Counted from the first letter of the stretch, positions 1 through 8,740 are shown. The stretch: DNA of 64,000 nt from Shewanella olleyana (GCF_023283825.1 NZ_JAKILD010000018.1:51944-115943); one strand, 5' to 3'. Notes: a model not told the origin generated them from the sequence alone. Program-made: numbers and translations.

Positions 1-2
1 CA

Positions 3-164
3 TCAGCATCCCTCATCCCACTCACAAATAGCCACTTCTATAATTTTTTGCTCAGAGTCCTCTTCTGGGGTGTCGAATTTACCTAACTCATAATAGTCAG
101 GTAAAGAGGTCATAAACAAAGAATGAGAATACCGCCGTGATAAACCCACATCATAAAAGTTCAT
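3..164 (-). CDS. possible small protein, 53 aa, unknown function
   Basis: An ATG-started frame on the minus strand runs 53 codons to a TGA at the very edge of the window. It begins MNFYDVGLSRRYSHSLFM and ends in an acidic tail with CEWDEGC. I do not recognise it. The residue mix, with many D/E in the second half and no stop codons, is compatible with a real small protein, but there is no clear Shine-Dalgarno sequence upstream. It is divergent from the YqhA-type gene at 233. It could equally be a chance frame. Confidence 0.3.
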   Translation of the reverse strand: MNFYDVGLSRRYSHSLFMTSLPDYYELGKFDTPEEDSEQKIIEVAICEWDEGC

Positions 165-232
165 TTTGTTATGGTTATACTCTATTCTACGTAACCAATT
201 TCAAGTGTTTATTAGCTAAGAAGTAGACAAAA

Positions 233-721
233 ATGGAAAAGATGTTTGAAAAAATGATGTACGCATCACGCTGGATTATGGCACCTATTTATCTTGGATT
301 AAGTCTGGTTTTATTGGCTCTAGGTATTAAATTCTTTCAAGAAGTGTTTCATATTTTGCCTAATATTCTCTCCATGGCTGAAGTGGATTTAATATTAGTG
401 ACGCTATCACTTATCGATATTACTTTGGTAGGTGGACTTATTGTCATGGTAATGTTTTCAGGCTACGAAAACTTTGTTTCGCAACTCGATGTTGCTGAGA
501 ACAGTGAAAAACTCAGCTGGTTGGGCAAAATGGATTCGGGCTCACTAAAAAACAAAGTTGCGGCGTCAATTGTAGCAATTTCATCAATTCATTTGCTTAA
601 AGTATTTATGAATATTGAGAAAATTGATAATGAAAAAATCATGTGGTACTTGCTCATTCACATCACTTTTGTATTATCGGCCTTTGCCATGGGGTATTTA
701 GATAAAGTCACCCGTAAATGA
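233..721 (+). CDS. YqhA-type (UPF0114) inner-membrane protein
   Basis: A 162-residue integral membrane protein of the YqhA/UPF0114 family; the function of the family is not established. Three or four hydrophobic segments are visible, around residues 15-35, 50-75, 105-125 and 138-156. The loop with [14 protein letters not shown] and the stretch [20 protein letters not shown] are the conserved family signature I recognise. It stands alone: the upstream frame is divergent and a GC-rich hairpin follows at 752. The start is the first ATG; a second ATG lies three codons on. Length is normal for the family. Confidence 0.85.
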   Translation: MEKMFEKMMYASRWIMAPIYLGLSLVLLALGIKFFQEVFHILPNILSMAEVDLILVTLSLIDITLVGGLIVMVMFSGYENFVSQLDVAENSEKLSWLGKMDSGSLKNKVAASIVAISSIHLLKVFMNIEKIDNEKIMWYLLIHITFVLSAFAMGYLDKVTRK

Positions 722-751
722 TAGCCTCCTTTCTAATCTAAATACACATTT

Positions 752-774
752 GATGGGGCGACCAAAGCCCCATC
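752..774 (+). terminator. terminator-like hairpin after the YqhA-type gene
   Basis: Perfect 8-bp stem GATGGGGC/GCCCCATC with a 7-nt loop, 30 bases after the stop codon. The downstream T-tract is weak, so it may be a poor intrinsic terminator or only an RNA 3' end. Confidence 0.5.
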
Positions 775-1058
775 CAATTCTATCTGTGCAAGTCACCTCT
801 TTAGTAAGCCATTTAGTAAAGTCTCTTTTAAAACCCCAATTAAACCTTAGTCCCCTTGCAAAATCGCACGTTTAAGTAACAAGCCTATGAGTCATCAACT
901 AGTCGCGATGAAAAGTCGCACTGCTACCCCGTTCCCCTAAAAAGCTCAACATGAACAAGGCTCATGTTGTAGCGGAAATTTAATCAATTTTCATCAAGTA
1001 ATGAAACACGTATAAACATATTTAAGTTTTATTACACAAGATCGGATACCAAATCATC
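775..1058. promoter_or_regulatory. leader region of mesX with dyad TTTCAT-N6-ATGAAA
   Basis: This gap lies upstream of the methionine synthase pair. A hairpin CAACATGA/TCATGTTG sits near 949-971. A perfect 6-bp-arm dyad, TTTCAT CAAGTA ATGAAA, is at 989-1006, about 50 bases before the start codon, so it is placed like an operator. I see no run of AGACGTCT-type MetJ boxes and no recognisable SAM riboswitch. Which regulator would bind is unknown. Confidence 0.35.
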
Positions 1059-2036
1059 ATGAATAACGCATTTACTTTTACGATTAAAAATATTGGTCTC
1101 GATGAAAATTATCAGCCATTAGACAGTACCCGTATCACCACTAATTTTGCCAATTTAGCCAGAGGCGAAAGCCGTCAGCAGAATTTACGTAATGCGTTAA
1201 AGATGATTGATAATAGCTTTAATGCGTTAGCTTATTGGGATAACCCAAAAGCCGACCGTTATTCAGTTGAACTTGAAATTGTCTCGGTAGATATGAAAAT
1301 TGAAAACATTGACCAGACGTTCCCATCCATTGAAGTATTAAAAACTCATATAGTTGATCATCAAACCAATGAACGTTTCGAAGGCATTGTGGGTAATAAC
1401 TTCTCATCGTATGTCCGAGATTATGACTTTAGCGTATTACTGTCTGAGCATAATAAAGGTCAAAGCCAATTTAGCATCCCAGATACCTTCGGTGACCTGC
1501 ACGGCAAGCTGTTTAAGTATTTCGTTAATTCAGAAACTTACAAACAGCACTTTAACAAGACACCTGTGATTTGCCTGAGTGTCTCAGACAACAAAACCTA
1601 CCAGCGCACTGGTAATCAACATCCATTATTGGGTTATGAATACCAACCCAATGAGTCGTCGTTGACTGAGCTGTATTTCAAAAAGATGGGGCTACAAGTA
1701 CGTTATTTTATGCCGCCTAAAAGTGTGGCGCCTTTAGCTTTCTACTTCTTTGGTGATTTACTTAATGATTACAGCAACCTTGAGTTAATCAGCACGATTA
1801 GCACCATGGAGACGTTTCAAAAGATATACCGCCCTGAAATTTATAATGCCAATGCAGTTGCGGGAAACTGTTATCAGCCGAATTTGAATAACCAAGATCA
1901 CTCATTAACTCAGATTGTCTATGACCGAGAAGAGCGCAGTAAGTTAGCAGTAAAACAAGGTAGATTTGCTGAAGAACATTTCATCAAACCATACCAAACG
2001 CTACTCGAACAATGGTCTGAAAGCTTCGCGGTTTAA
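1059..2036 (+). CDS. mesX: DUF1852 protein, partner of core methionine synthase (MesX)
   Basis: A 325-residue soluble protein without signal peptide, recognised as DUF1852 by its opening AFTFTIKNIGLDENYQPLDS and by its genetic neighbour. In published transposon work on the MesD family of core methionine synthases, DUF1852 (named MesX) and oxygen were needed for MesD activity, and neither methyl-folate nor cobalamin was. Its own chemistry is unresolved; it probably helps supply or activate the methyl donor. The gene lies 107 bases before mesD in the same direction, probably one transcript. The start is the first ATG of the frame. Family assignment is from memory of sequence and context. Confidence 0.8.
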   Translation: MNNAFTFTIKNIGLDENYQPLDSTRITTNFANLARGESRQQNLRNALKMIDNSFNALAYWDNPKADRYSVELEIVSVDMKIENIDQTFPSIEVLKTHIVDHQTNERFEGIVGNNFSSYVRDYDFSVLLSEHNKGQSQFSIPDTFGDLHGKLFKYFVNSETYKQHFNKTPVICLSVSDNKTYQRTGNQHPLLGYEYQPNESSLTELYFKKMGLQVRYFMPPKSVAPLAFYFFGDLLNDYSNLELISTISTMETFQKIYRPEIYNANAVAGNCYQPNLNNQDHSLTQIVYDREERSKLAVKQGRFAEEHFIKPYQTLLEQWSESFAV

Positions 2037-2143
2037 ATGTTGACCTTAAAAGCTCATTTAACTACTTATGTAATTTGAGTGATTTTCAACTCATTGTTAT
2101 ATCGATAATTTATCAATACCGGATCTGGACTGCAGCACATATT

Positions 2144-3193
2144 ATGAATACAACAACGATTAAACGATTACTTCCTACATCAACGGCCGGCAGCTTACCG
2201 AAACCTTCGTGGCTTGCTGAGCCTGAAGCGCTTTGGTCACCGTGGAAATTACAAGGTGCAGAGTTAATTGATGGTAAACACGATGCGCTGCGTTTATCAC
2301 TGCATGAACAGCAGCAAGCAGGCATTGATATCGTCAGTGATGGTGAGCAAACTCGCCAACATTTTGTGACTACCTTTATTGAACATCTCACTGGGGTCGA
2401 TTTTGAAAACCGTAAAACGGTTAAAATTCGTGACCGTTATGATGCTAGCGTTCCCACAGTCGTCAGCGCAGTATCTAGACCCAAGTCAGTGTTTGTTGAA
2501 GACGCCAAGATACTTCGGCAGCAAACCAATCAACCGATAAAATGGGCATTGCCCGGCCCTATGACCATGATAGATACCCTTTATGATGCTCATTATCAAA
2601 GCCGTGAAAAACTCGCTTGGGAATTTGCCAAAATCCTAAATCAAGAAGCTAAAGAGTTAGAGGCTGCTGGCGTTGATATTATTCAATTTGATGAGCCCGC
2701 ATTTAATGTGTTTTTTGATGAAGTGAATGAATGGGGCATTGCTTGTTTAGAACGAGCAATAGCAGGACTTAAATGCGAAACCGCTGTGCATATTTGCTAT
2801 GGCTACGGCATTAAAGCCAACACTGACTGGAAAAAAACCTTGGGTTCAGAGTGGCGCCAATATGAACAGGTTTTCCCTAAGCTACAACAATCTAATATCG
2901 ATATTATTTCGTTAGAATGCCATAACTCCCATGTGCCCATTGAACTGCTTGAGCTTATTCGCGGTAAAAAAGTAATGGTGGGCGCTATTGATGTTGCCAC
3001 TAACACCATTGAAACACCTGAAGAAGTCGCTAAAACATTACGTGAAGCACTCAAATACGTCGATGCCGATAAGCTTTATCCTTGCACCAACTGCGGTATG
3101 GCACCTTTATCTCGTGATGTGGCAAGAGGAAAGCTAAATGCATTAAGCGCGGGTGCTGATATTGTTCGCAAGGAGCTTTCTTTAAGCAACTAG
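2144..3193 (+). CDS. mesD: core (folate-independent) methionine synthase, MesD-type
   Basis: A 349-residue protein matching only the C-terminal catalytic half of cobalamin-independent methionine synthase (MetE, about 750 aa); the N-terminal folate-binding half is absent. Expected zinc/homocysteine ligands are visible: His216 and Cys218 in AVHICYG, Glu258 in SLECHNSH, and Cys317 in YPCTNCGMAPL. It should transfer a methyl group to homocysteine to form methionine in the cytoplasm. The longer frame from a TTG at 2075 adds 23 residues that do not look like family sequence, so I take the ATG at 2144, whose product starts MNTTTIKRLLPTSTAGSLPK. Pairing with DUF1852 points to the MesD family. Confidence 0.85.
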   Translation: MNTTTIKRLLPTSTAGSLPKPSWLAEPEALWSPWKLQGAELIDGKHDALRLSLHEQQQAGIDIVSDGEQTRQHFVTTFIEHLTGVDFENRKTVKIRDRYDASVPTVVSAVSRPKSVFVEDAKILRQQTNQPIKWALPGPMTMIDTLYDAHYQSREKLAWEFAKILNQEAKELEAAGVDIIQFDEPAFNVFFDEVNEWGIACLERAIAGLKCETAVHICYGYGIKANTDWKKTLGSEWRQYEQVFPKLQQSNIDIISLECHNSHVPIELLELIRGKKVMVGAIDVATNTIETPEEVAKTLREALKYVDADKLYPCTNCGMAPLSRDVARGKLNALSAGADIVRKELSLSN

Positions 3194-3375
3194 AAGAATA
3201 ACTAGACTAGCTACTTCACTAGCAACTTAACTAATGGCAGCTAAATGAATAGCAAGAGAAAACGTAAACTTGAGCTGAAACTAATACTAAGGGTAAACCA
3301 ACTCCGAAGGGGAATGCTTAAGCTGATCTTATTAACAGCAGTTTATAAGGATAAGGTTAAATCCAAGCCCCAAAA

Positions 3376-3403
3376 AGCCCCGACGCCATATGGCTTCAGG
3401 GCT
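3376..3403. terminator. terminator between mesD and the convergent ABC operon
   Basis: Imperfect hairpin: outer stem AGCCC/GGGCT around a perfect GCCATATGGC core. On the minus strand it is followed by a T-run, so it best serves the ABC transporter operon ending at 3479. A 68-codon frame overlapping it (3245-3451) looks spurious. Confidence 0.55.
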
Positions 3404-3478
3404 ATATTTGAGCATTATTTAGCAGTTAGCGACTCAGTTATAAATCAGTAATCTTTAGAAAAACCTTAAACAAGTTAT

Positions 3479-4204
3479 TTATCTTAATACTTTACTGAGA
3501 AACTCTTGAGTTCTGCTCTCTTTCGGGGCACTAAATAATGCATTAGGCTCGCTGTTTTCTACAATGACACCGCCATCCATAAAAATAACTCTGTCAGATA
3601 CATCTCTAGCAAAGCCCATTTCGTGAGTAACAATCACCATTGTCATGCCCTTTTGAGCCAGAGACTTCATCACATCCAACACATCGCCAACCATTTCAGG
3701 GTCAAGCGCTGAAGTCGGTTCATCAAATAGCATCAATTCAGGTTTCATGGCGAGTGCACGCGCAATCGCGACTCGTTGTTTTTGGCCACCTGAAAGGCTT
3801 GATGGATAGGCATCGGCCTTATCTTTTAAGCCAACCTGTTCCAATAACACATCTGCTTCACTATTGGCCTCTGACACTGTCATTAGGCCCAAGTTAACAG
3901 GTGCAAGCGTGATGTTCTGTTTAACTGTTTTATGAGGGAACAGGTTAAAGTTTTGAAACACCATGCCCACTTTTTGTCTTAATTTATCTATGCAAGCATC
4001 TTTAGCAGTGATGGATTGACCTTCGATAAAAATGTCACCACTGGTTGGTTGTTCTAGTAAATTAATACAGCGTAAAAAGGTACTCTTACCGCTGCCTGAC
4101 GGGCCAATCACACTGACAACTTCACCTTTGTTGATCTGCTCGCTAATGCCCTTAAGTACTTGGTTATCGCCAAAGCTCTTATGTAAATCAGTTATCTTAA
4201 TCAC
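3479..4204 (-). CDS. polar amino-acid ABC transporter, ATP-binding protein
   Basis: A 241-residue ABC ATPase of the GlnQ/HisP/ArtP class that powers uptake of a polar amino acid across the inner membrane. Walker A is GPSGSGKST near residue 34, the Q-loop is in [12 protein letters not shown], the ABC signature is LSGGQKQR, Walker B is [14 protein letters not shown], and the switch histidine is in IVTHEMGF. It overlaps the permease gene by 8 bases, so the two are translationally coupled. It is the last gene of a three-gene operon (binding protein, permease, ATPase). The substrate is probably arginine or another basic/polar amino acid, judged from the ArgR-like box upstream; that is inference. 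Confidence 0.9.
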   Translation of the reverse strand: MIKITDLHKSFGDNQVLKGISEQINKGEVVSVIGPSGSGKSTFLRCINLLEQPTSGDIFIEGQSITAKDACIDKLRQKVGMVFQNFNLFPHKTVKQNITLAPVNLGLMTVSEANSEADVLLEQVGLKDKADAYPSSLSGGQKQRVAIARALAMKPELMLFDEPTSALDPEMVGDVLDVMKSLAQKGMTMVIVTHEMGFARDVSDRVIFMDGGVIVENSEPNALFSAPKESRTQEFLSKVLR

Positions 4205-4877
4205 TTTGCTTTAACCTCTTTTCAAATCTAGACAGCATAAAGGTGAAAATGTAAGTCAGGAATAAATAGATCAATGCACAGGTAAACAGTGGAATACTAT
4301 CTTCAAATGTGCGGCTACGTATTATCTCACCTGCCCGCATTAGGTCCACTCCGCCAATAAAACCAATTACGGCTGTCTCTTTAAGTAGCACGATAAACTC
4401 ATTACCAAGAGAGGGAAGAATGTTCTTAATTGCTTGCGGTAAAATAACCTCTTTCATGGTCGCCCATTGAGACAGTCCTAATGAGCGCGCAGCTTCTGTT
4501 TGACCTTTATCAACCGCCTGTATTCCGGCGCGAATGATCTCCGAAATATAAGCACCACTGTTAAGACCAAAAGCAATAATTGCAGCGGTAATCTTATTCA
4601 CATCAAACGAGGCGAGAATAATGAAGTAAAGGATCACTAACTGGATCACTACTGGCGTTCCGCGGATCACACTCACGTAGATATTAGCAGGCCAGTTTAA
4701 GTACCACTTAGATGACATCTTCATCAAGGTGGTTGTTACCCCAAGTATCGACCCCATTATCATGGCAAAGAAGGTAACAATTAAGGTAACCTTCAAGCCA
4801 TTTAAAATGAGGTAAATACCGATTAAGCCATCGTCACCAATAGGGGTAAATAACGAAGTATTAATTGCATCAATCAT
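4197..4877 (-). CDS. polar amino-acid ABC transporter, permease
   Basis: A 226-residue inner-membrane permease of the HisM/GlnP family. About five transmembrane helices are visible. The cytoplasmic EAA loop that docks the ATPase is clear: [20 protein letters not shown] around residues 133-152. A single permease gene implies a homodimeric translocation pore, as in GlnP-type systems. It lies 7 bases downstream of the binding-protein gene and overlaps the ATPase gene. Length is normal. Start is the ATG giving [17 protein letters not shown]. Confidence 0.9.
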   Translation of the reverse strand: MIDAINTSLFTPIGDDGLIGIYLILNGLKVTLIVTFFAMIMGSILGVTTTLMKMSSKWYLNWPANIYVSVIRGTPVVIQLVILYFIILASFDVNKITAAIIAFGLNSGAYISEIIRAGIQAVDKGQTEAARSLGLSQWATMKEVILPQAIKNILPSLGNEFIVLLKETAVIGFIGGVDLMRAGEIIRSRTFEDSIPLFTCALIYLFLTYIFTFMLSRFEKRLKQSD

Positions 4878-4884
4878 CTACAGC

Positions 4885-5622
4885 TCACTTCATATGCTTG
4901 CTAACGAGCGCATCATAGGCACCGTTGCTTTTCATGTTACTTAGCGTGGTATTGATCTGGCTTAGCAACTCAGTTTGATTTTTACTTACTGCAAGACCAT
5001 AAAACTCCGGCTCAAAATCCAATTCAACCATTTTCAATTGAGGGTTCTGATTTAAAAAACTAATTGCAGGCTCACTGTCGAAAAGCACTAAATCGACTTT
5101 GGCATTTCTCAACTCCATCACAGCTTCAAAACCCGTATTGAAAGCGGTAACATTGTCGCTGTAATTTTTAGCCATAATATCGCCAGTTGAACCTAACTGT
5201 ACGGCAATACGTTTACCGTTAAGATCATCAATACTCTTGATACTGTCATTATCTTTGTTCATTAACACAACTTGGGTTGCTTCGTAATATGGGGCTGAAA
5301 AATCAACACTGGCTTGACGCTCTTCAGTGATAGTCATGCCTGAAGCAACAAAGTCTATTTTGCCTGAGTTAAGCGCAACGATAAGTGAGTCAAAATTCAT
5401 ATTTTCAATTTTAAGCGTCTTGCCAGCATCTTTGGCTATCTGGCGAGCTAAATCGATATCGAAACCTTTTACCTCATCGCCACTGGGACCACCTACATAC
5501 TCAAAAGGCGGGAATGACGCATTAGTACCAACAACAAGGACATCATCACTCTTTCCGCAGCCAGTTAACATTAAAAGACTGGTTAACCCTAAACCTGCTA
5601 GACCCAAAATAGACTTTTTCAT
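4885..5622 (-). CDS. amino-acid ABC transporter substrate-binding lipoprotein
   Basis: A 245-residue family-3 periplasmic binding protein. The N-terminus MKKSILGLAGLGLTSLLML is followed by the lipobox LTGC, so it should be a lipoprotein anchored at Cys22. Family landmarks include VGTNASFPPFEYV near the mature N-terminus, KGFDIDLARQIAKDAG, and DFVASGMTITEERQASVDFS, the part that contacts the amino-acid ligand. It is the first gene of the operon and the only one with an upstream regulatory region. The binding pocket resembles arginine/polar amino-acid binders, but the ligand cannot be fixed by eye. Confidence 0.9.
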   Translation of the reverse strand: MKKSILGLAGLGLTSLLMLTGCGKSDDVLVVGTNASFPPFEYVGGPSGDEVKGFDIDLARQIAKDAGKTLKIENMNFDSLIVALNSGKIDFVASGMTITEERQASVDFSAPYYEATQVVLMNKDNDSIKSIDDLNGKRIAVQLGSTGDIMAKNYSDNVTAFNTGFEAVMELRNAKVDLVLFDSEPAISFLNQNPQLKMVELDFEPEFYGLAVSKNQTELLSQINTTLSNMKSNGAYDALVSKHMK

Positions 5623-5682
5623 TTTGTTTTCTCTTCACTAAAATACTCAACTGCACCGACTATAAATGCACAGCAATTTAAG

Positions 5683-5706
5683 TCAATAATTATTCATAAT
5701 AATTGA
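5683..5706 (-). promoter_or_regulatory. ArgR-like box upstream of the ABC operon
   Basis: An AT-rich near-palindrome about 60 bases before the binding-protein start. The 14-mer TCAATAATTATTCA at 5683-5696 differs by one base from the ARG-box core TGAATAATTATTCA, and a second degenerate half overlaps it. Placement suits repression of an arginine-type transporter by ArgR. Confidence 0.4.
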
Positions 5707-6498
5707 CTAAAAAATCACTTTTAGAAAAATAAATGATTAGTAATTGCCCGCTTGTTGCTAGATTTAACTTTAACCCAACACTATTAAACATATATTCTAT
5801 TAGATTTAAACGTTTAGATATTGATTTGAACCTTTCCATTTTACCAGCTCTACATATTCACTTTTTATTCAGTTTATATTTATTAAATAGAATAAAGGGC
5901 TGAGAGTGTCTTATCTTCCCTCAACGAGTAAAAAGGCATGAGAAACTAATGGGAGTTTCGCCCACACCTACAGATCTTAAAGTGGTGTCAAACAAAGAAC
6001 AGGTTTAGAACAGTAAGCGATGAACAGAATGAACGACCGAGGAATTGCTTGAAGCGCAAACAGCTAGTAATTGTATTCCCGAATTCAACACACTATTGGC
6101 AGCAAGGGAAACAGTTGGGTTAACTCTATGACAAAACAAATCCCCAACAGATTAATAACGAACGTAAACGCTTAGAAACAAATTAAACTAAAAAAGTAGC
6201 CAAAAACTGCTTCAGAAACACTTAATCATTAAAAATTGTATTTTTTTAGGTTTATAAAGTATGTTTGCGCGAGAATGAATATACTTTATTAGACATTAAA
6301 GATAGGAAATAGACATTAAAGATAGGAAATAGACATTAAAGAAAAGGCGACACGCCAATTTTATGCCTCGCAGGTTAGTTATTTGAATTGACTCTGCCAC
6401 GCTTTGTATCAAAAAGCGACAAAACCTCTATTTCTAATAATCATTTGTATCTGACATTAATTAATTCGTATTTAACTGCATATTTTCAAAGGAATAAG
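5707..6498. other. non-coding gap with dyad and 20-bp tandem repeat
   Basis: No convincing gene is seen in about 790 bases. Two structures stand out before the MarC-type gene: a perfect 9-bp inverted repeat ATAAAGTAT/ATACTTTAT (6254-6262 and 6281-6289), then a tandem repeat at 6291-6341. The earlier part (5930-6180) has no frame I recognise. Confidence 0.5.
6291..6341 (+). repeat. 20-bp tandem repeat, about 2.6 copies
   Basis: Unit AGACATTAAAGATAGGAAAT occurs twice exactly and then partly. It lies in the leader of the MarC-family gene. Confidence 0.9.
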
Positions 6499-7140
6499 AT
6501 GAACGAACTCATCATTCATACCATTACTGTGTTCATGGGTTTTTTTGCCATTATGAACCCTATCGCCAATACCCCAATCTTTCTCGGATTAACGGGTCAT
6601 AACGATAGAGAAACGGTCAAATCTATCGCTTTTAGATCAGTACTGATCGCCTTCATCATCGTCACTATTTTTGCCCTTTCAGGCAAACTGATTTTTGATT
6701 TCTTTGGTATCACCCTGTACTCACTGCGCATCACGGGCGGCATTCTGGTCTTTTTGATTGGCTTTAACATGCTACAAGGTGATTCAACAGCTGATAAGTC
6801 GGAAGAGACGGCCAACTCAGAAGGTCAAAAAAGTGCAGCGCTAAGTATTGCAGTATCACCTCTCGCCATGCCAATACTAGCAGGCCCCGGCACCATTGCT
6901 ACCGCGATGAACTTCGCAAGCACTGATGGGATCTATGAGCCCATTATTACCGTCGTTGCCTTTGGCCTACTGTGCATCCTAACCTATGTAATATTTGTAT
7001 TCGGCGAGCGCTTCGTAAAAGCGGTAGGACCAAGTGCATTAAATGTAATTACCCGAATGATGGGCCTGATACTCGCCGTTATCGGTATGCAGATGTTACT
7101 TGAAGGGATTCAGCAAGCTTATACAGCACTGTTTATCTAG
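6499..7140 (+). CDS. MarC family integral membrane protein
   Basis: A 213-residue polytopic membrane protein of the MarC/UPF0056 family, with six hydrophobic segments. It opens MNELIIHTITVFMGFFAIMN and contains the recognisable NPIANTPIF near the N-terminus and SPLAMPILAGPGTIATAM in the middle. The family has been called NAAT transporters, but a substrate is not settled; E. coli MarC was shown not to confer multiple antibiotic resistance. The longer frame from 6388 adds non-hydrophobic sequence; I take the ATG at 6499, which has AAAGGA just upstream. A good terminator follows. Confidence 0.85.
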   Translation: MNELIIHTITVFMGFFAIMNPIANTPIFLGLTGHNDRETVKSIAFRSVLIAFIIVTIFALSGKLIFDFFGITLYSLRITGGILVFLIGFNMLQGDSTADKSEETANSEGQKSAALSIAVSPLAMPILAGPGTIATAMNFASTDGIYEPIITVVAFGLLCILTYVIFVFGERFVKAVGPSALNVITRMMGLILAVIGMQMLLEGIQQAYTALFI

Positions 7141-7171
7141 AGTATAAATCAACTAGGTTTTATATAAAAAT

Positions 7172-7197
7172 AGCCAGCAACCCGCTGGCTTTTTATT
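7172..7197 (+). terminator. intrinsic terminator after the MarC-family gene
   Basis: Stem AGCCAGC/GCTGGCT with a 5-nt loop, followed by TTTTATTT, 30 bases after the stop codon. Confidence 0.85.
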
Positions 7198-7306
7198 TGC
7201 TTTTTTATCATTTTCCCACAGAATCTAAAATACAATATCTTATTTTTTCTTTATGTAACAATTATATAAAATCATATCCTGATGACATATTCTGATGACA
7301 TAGTTA

Positions 7307-7397
7307 TGAAAACTTAAAGTTCTGAAAGCTTAAAGATCTGAAAGCTTAAAGATCTGAAAACTTAAAGCTCTGAAAACTTAAAGCTCTGAAAACTTTA
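7307..7397 (+). repeat. 16-bp tandem repeat, about 5.7 copies
   Basis: Units of the form TGAAAACTTAAAGCTC with substitutions, for example TGAAAGCTTAAAGATC, run head to tail. Neighbouring copies share variants, so it expanded by local duplication. It has no reading frame and lies in the variable gap between the MarC-family gene and the decayed NERD fragment. Confidence 0.9.
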
Positions 7398-7500
7398 ACT
7401 TCATAGCCATAAAGGAAACAAGGTAAAAGCAAGACCGTCCAGAGTAATAACGAAACATTATTCACCAAGAGGCGTATTCACTAATTCAGATAAACAAGCT

Positions 7501-7703
7501 CAACCTGCACATCAAGTAAAACTCATCTGTAGACATTGTGGTGAATCCCCCCCCTCAATGCACGGTAAGTTTGTTTGATACATTAACAGTCATCAATGCA
7601 CTAAAAATATGCCCATAAAGCAGCCTTGCCCCATGTGCTAAAGCAAAAGTCCAATAGTGTGATGTGGTTTATACCTTGAATTGCCAAGATTGTGATTTTA
7701 GAT
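7501..7703 (+). pseudogene. decayed fragment of a NERD-protein zinc-ribbon tail
   Basis: Translating from 7501 gives QPAHQVKLICRHCGES, then after several changes QCTKNMPIKQPCPMC, then stops. This matches, in order, the C-terminal tail of the NERD gene 2 kb downstream (about 9472-9706: QPVPQVKLSCKHCGES ... QCTKNTPMKQPCSMC). The DNA match continues to the shared YTLNCQDC coding block near 7663-7690. The copy has several in-frame stops and a short deletion, and no upstream NERD domain. It is a truncated, degenerate paralogue. Confidence 0.85.
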
Positions 7704-7779
7704 AAAGACTGATTAGTTGTTAGATAAGGTTTACTTTGAGCCACTTATTCATGGCCCACTTATTCACTGGTAAAACCTA

Positions 7780-8511
7780 TTAGCGCCGCAGCACCGCTAT
7801 CCAGCGACCAAGATTGAGTAAGCTAGCCAGCGAGCCAGCCACGTAAGTCAGCGCCGCGGCCTTTAGAATCTTCTCCGCATGTTTTAGGTCACCGTCGTGC
7901 AGGTAGTTACCCTCTTTTAGTATGGGCAGCGCCTTGCCATAACTGGCATCAAACTCCACCGGCAAGGTCACCAGATGCACAACAGTGCTCAACCCCATCG
8001 ATAGCACGCCAATCAAAATAGTCAACGCGCCAGCCTGCGGTATACGGGTGAGCATAAACACCACTGGCGCCGCGAACATCATTATACCGGCAATACGTTC
8101 ACCGACCATCGCAGCTCTAGCGAGCTTCTGCCTTGTGATAAACATAGTCTCGCCGCGAGAATCCTGTAGAGCATGGCCTACTTCGTGGGCAGCGACAGTC
8201 ACAGCAGTTAGGGAGTGACCGGAATAGTTATCTGGTGTAAGGCGAACAACCTTGTCGGCGGGATCATAATGATCGCCGTTGGGAGTATCTTCAACCTTGA
8301 CGTCATTTAGGCCAAAACGGTCAAGCAGATGACGAGCAAGTTCACCACCGCTACCTTGCTGACGATAGCGATCAGCTGGTTGCTGAAACTTGTCCATGAT
8401 GTGCTTAACCCACAAGCCAGGCAAGAATACGCAGGCCGCAATGACAATAATTAGAATGATCCATAGCATGAAAACAAGTATGCCATAAACCTTGAGGTAA
8501 CTCTCCAACAT
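7780..8511 (-). CDS. YugP-type zinc metallopeptidase, membrane-bound
   Basis: A 243-residue protein of the YugP/Zn_peptidase_2 family. A transmembrane segment covers residues 10-30, and HEVGH at 109-113 is the zinc-binding HExxH. Two or three more hydrophobic segments follow, including AGIMMFAAPVVFMLTR. A conserved EFDASYGKALPIL block lies near residue 190. Physiological substrates are not known. The ATG sits only 13 bases from a terminator-like hairpin in its own leader and I see no Shine-Dalgarno sequence, so the gene may have lost its native promoter through rearrangement (see the duplicated segments around 8514 and 10803). Confidence 0.85.
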   Translation of the reverse strand: MLESYLKVYGILVFMLWIILIIVIAACVFLPGLWVKHIMDKFQQPADRYRQQGSGGELARHLLDRFGLNDVKVEDTPNGDHYDPADKVVRLTPDNYSGHSLTAVTVAAHEVGHALQDSRGETMFITRQKLARAAMVGERIAGIMMFAAPVVFMLTRIPQAGALTILIGVLSMGLSTVVHLVTLPVEFDASYGKALPILKEGNYLHDGDLKHAEKILKAAALTYVAGSLASLLNLGRWIAVLRR

Positions 8512-8513
8512 TC

Positions 8514-8626
8514 AAAGCCACTAAAAAGCCCCAATACCGTTAGATATCTGGGCTTTTGTATATACCAAGAGTTCTTTTGCATGAAACTTCGTTTTAGCTT
8601 TGAGGCTAGAGACCAACAGAGCATTT
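8514..8626 (+). repeat. left copy of duplicated terminator-containing segment
   Basis: This segment carries a hairpin with CCGTTAG in the loop region (stem AAAAGCCC/GGGCTTTT, 8524-8557) and ends GGCTAGAGACCAACAGAGCA. A related segment, with GGCTAGAGACCGACAGAGCA, lies downstream of groEL at 10803-10894. The two copies have diverged in the middle. Together they bracket the NERD and NYN genes. Confidence 0.75.
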
Positions 8627-8740
8627 TTAAGGAATGAATTTTTACCTTATTAATAGGAAGTCATGCTATAGCTTTCAAAGCCTGTTTATGAGTATTATGG
8701 TGCTGATTATTATCAAGTTATGAATGGATGCTGTTGATAA

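Noticed and set aside
3245..3451. 68-codon frame after mesD
   Set aside because: It runs through the terminator hairpin of the convergent ABC operon, is very basic at the start, and shows no family resemblance.
6000..6200. Decayed gene in the gap before the MarC-family gene
   Set aside because: No frame gave recognisable protein sequence; stops are frequent in all frames.
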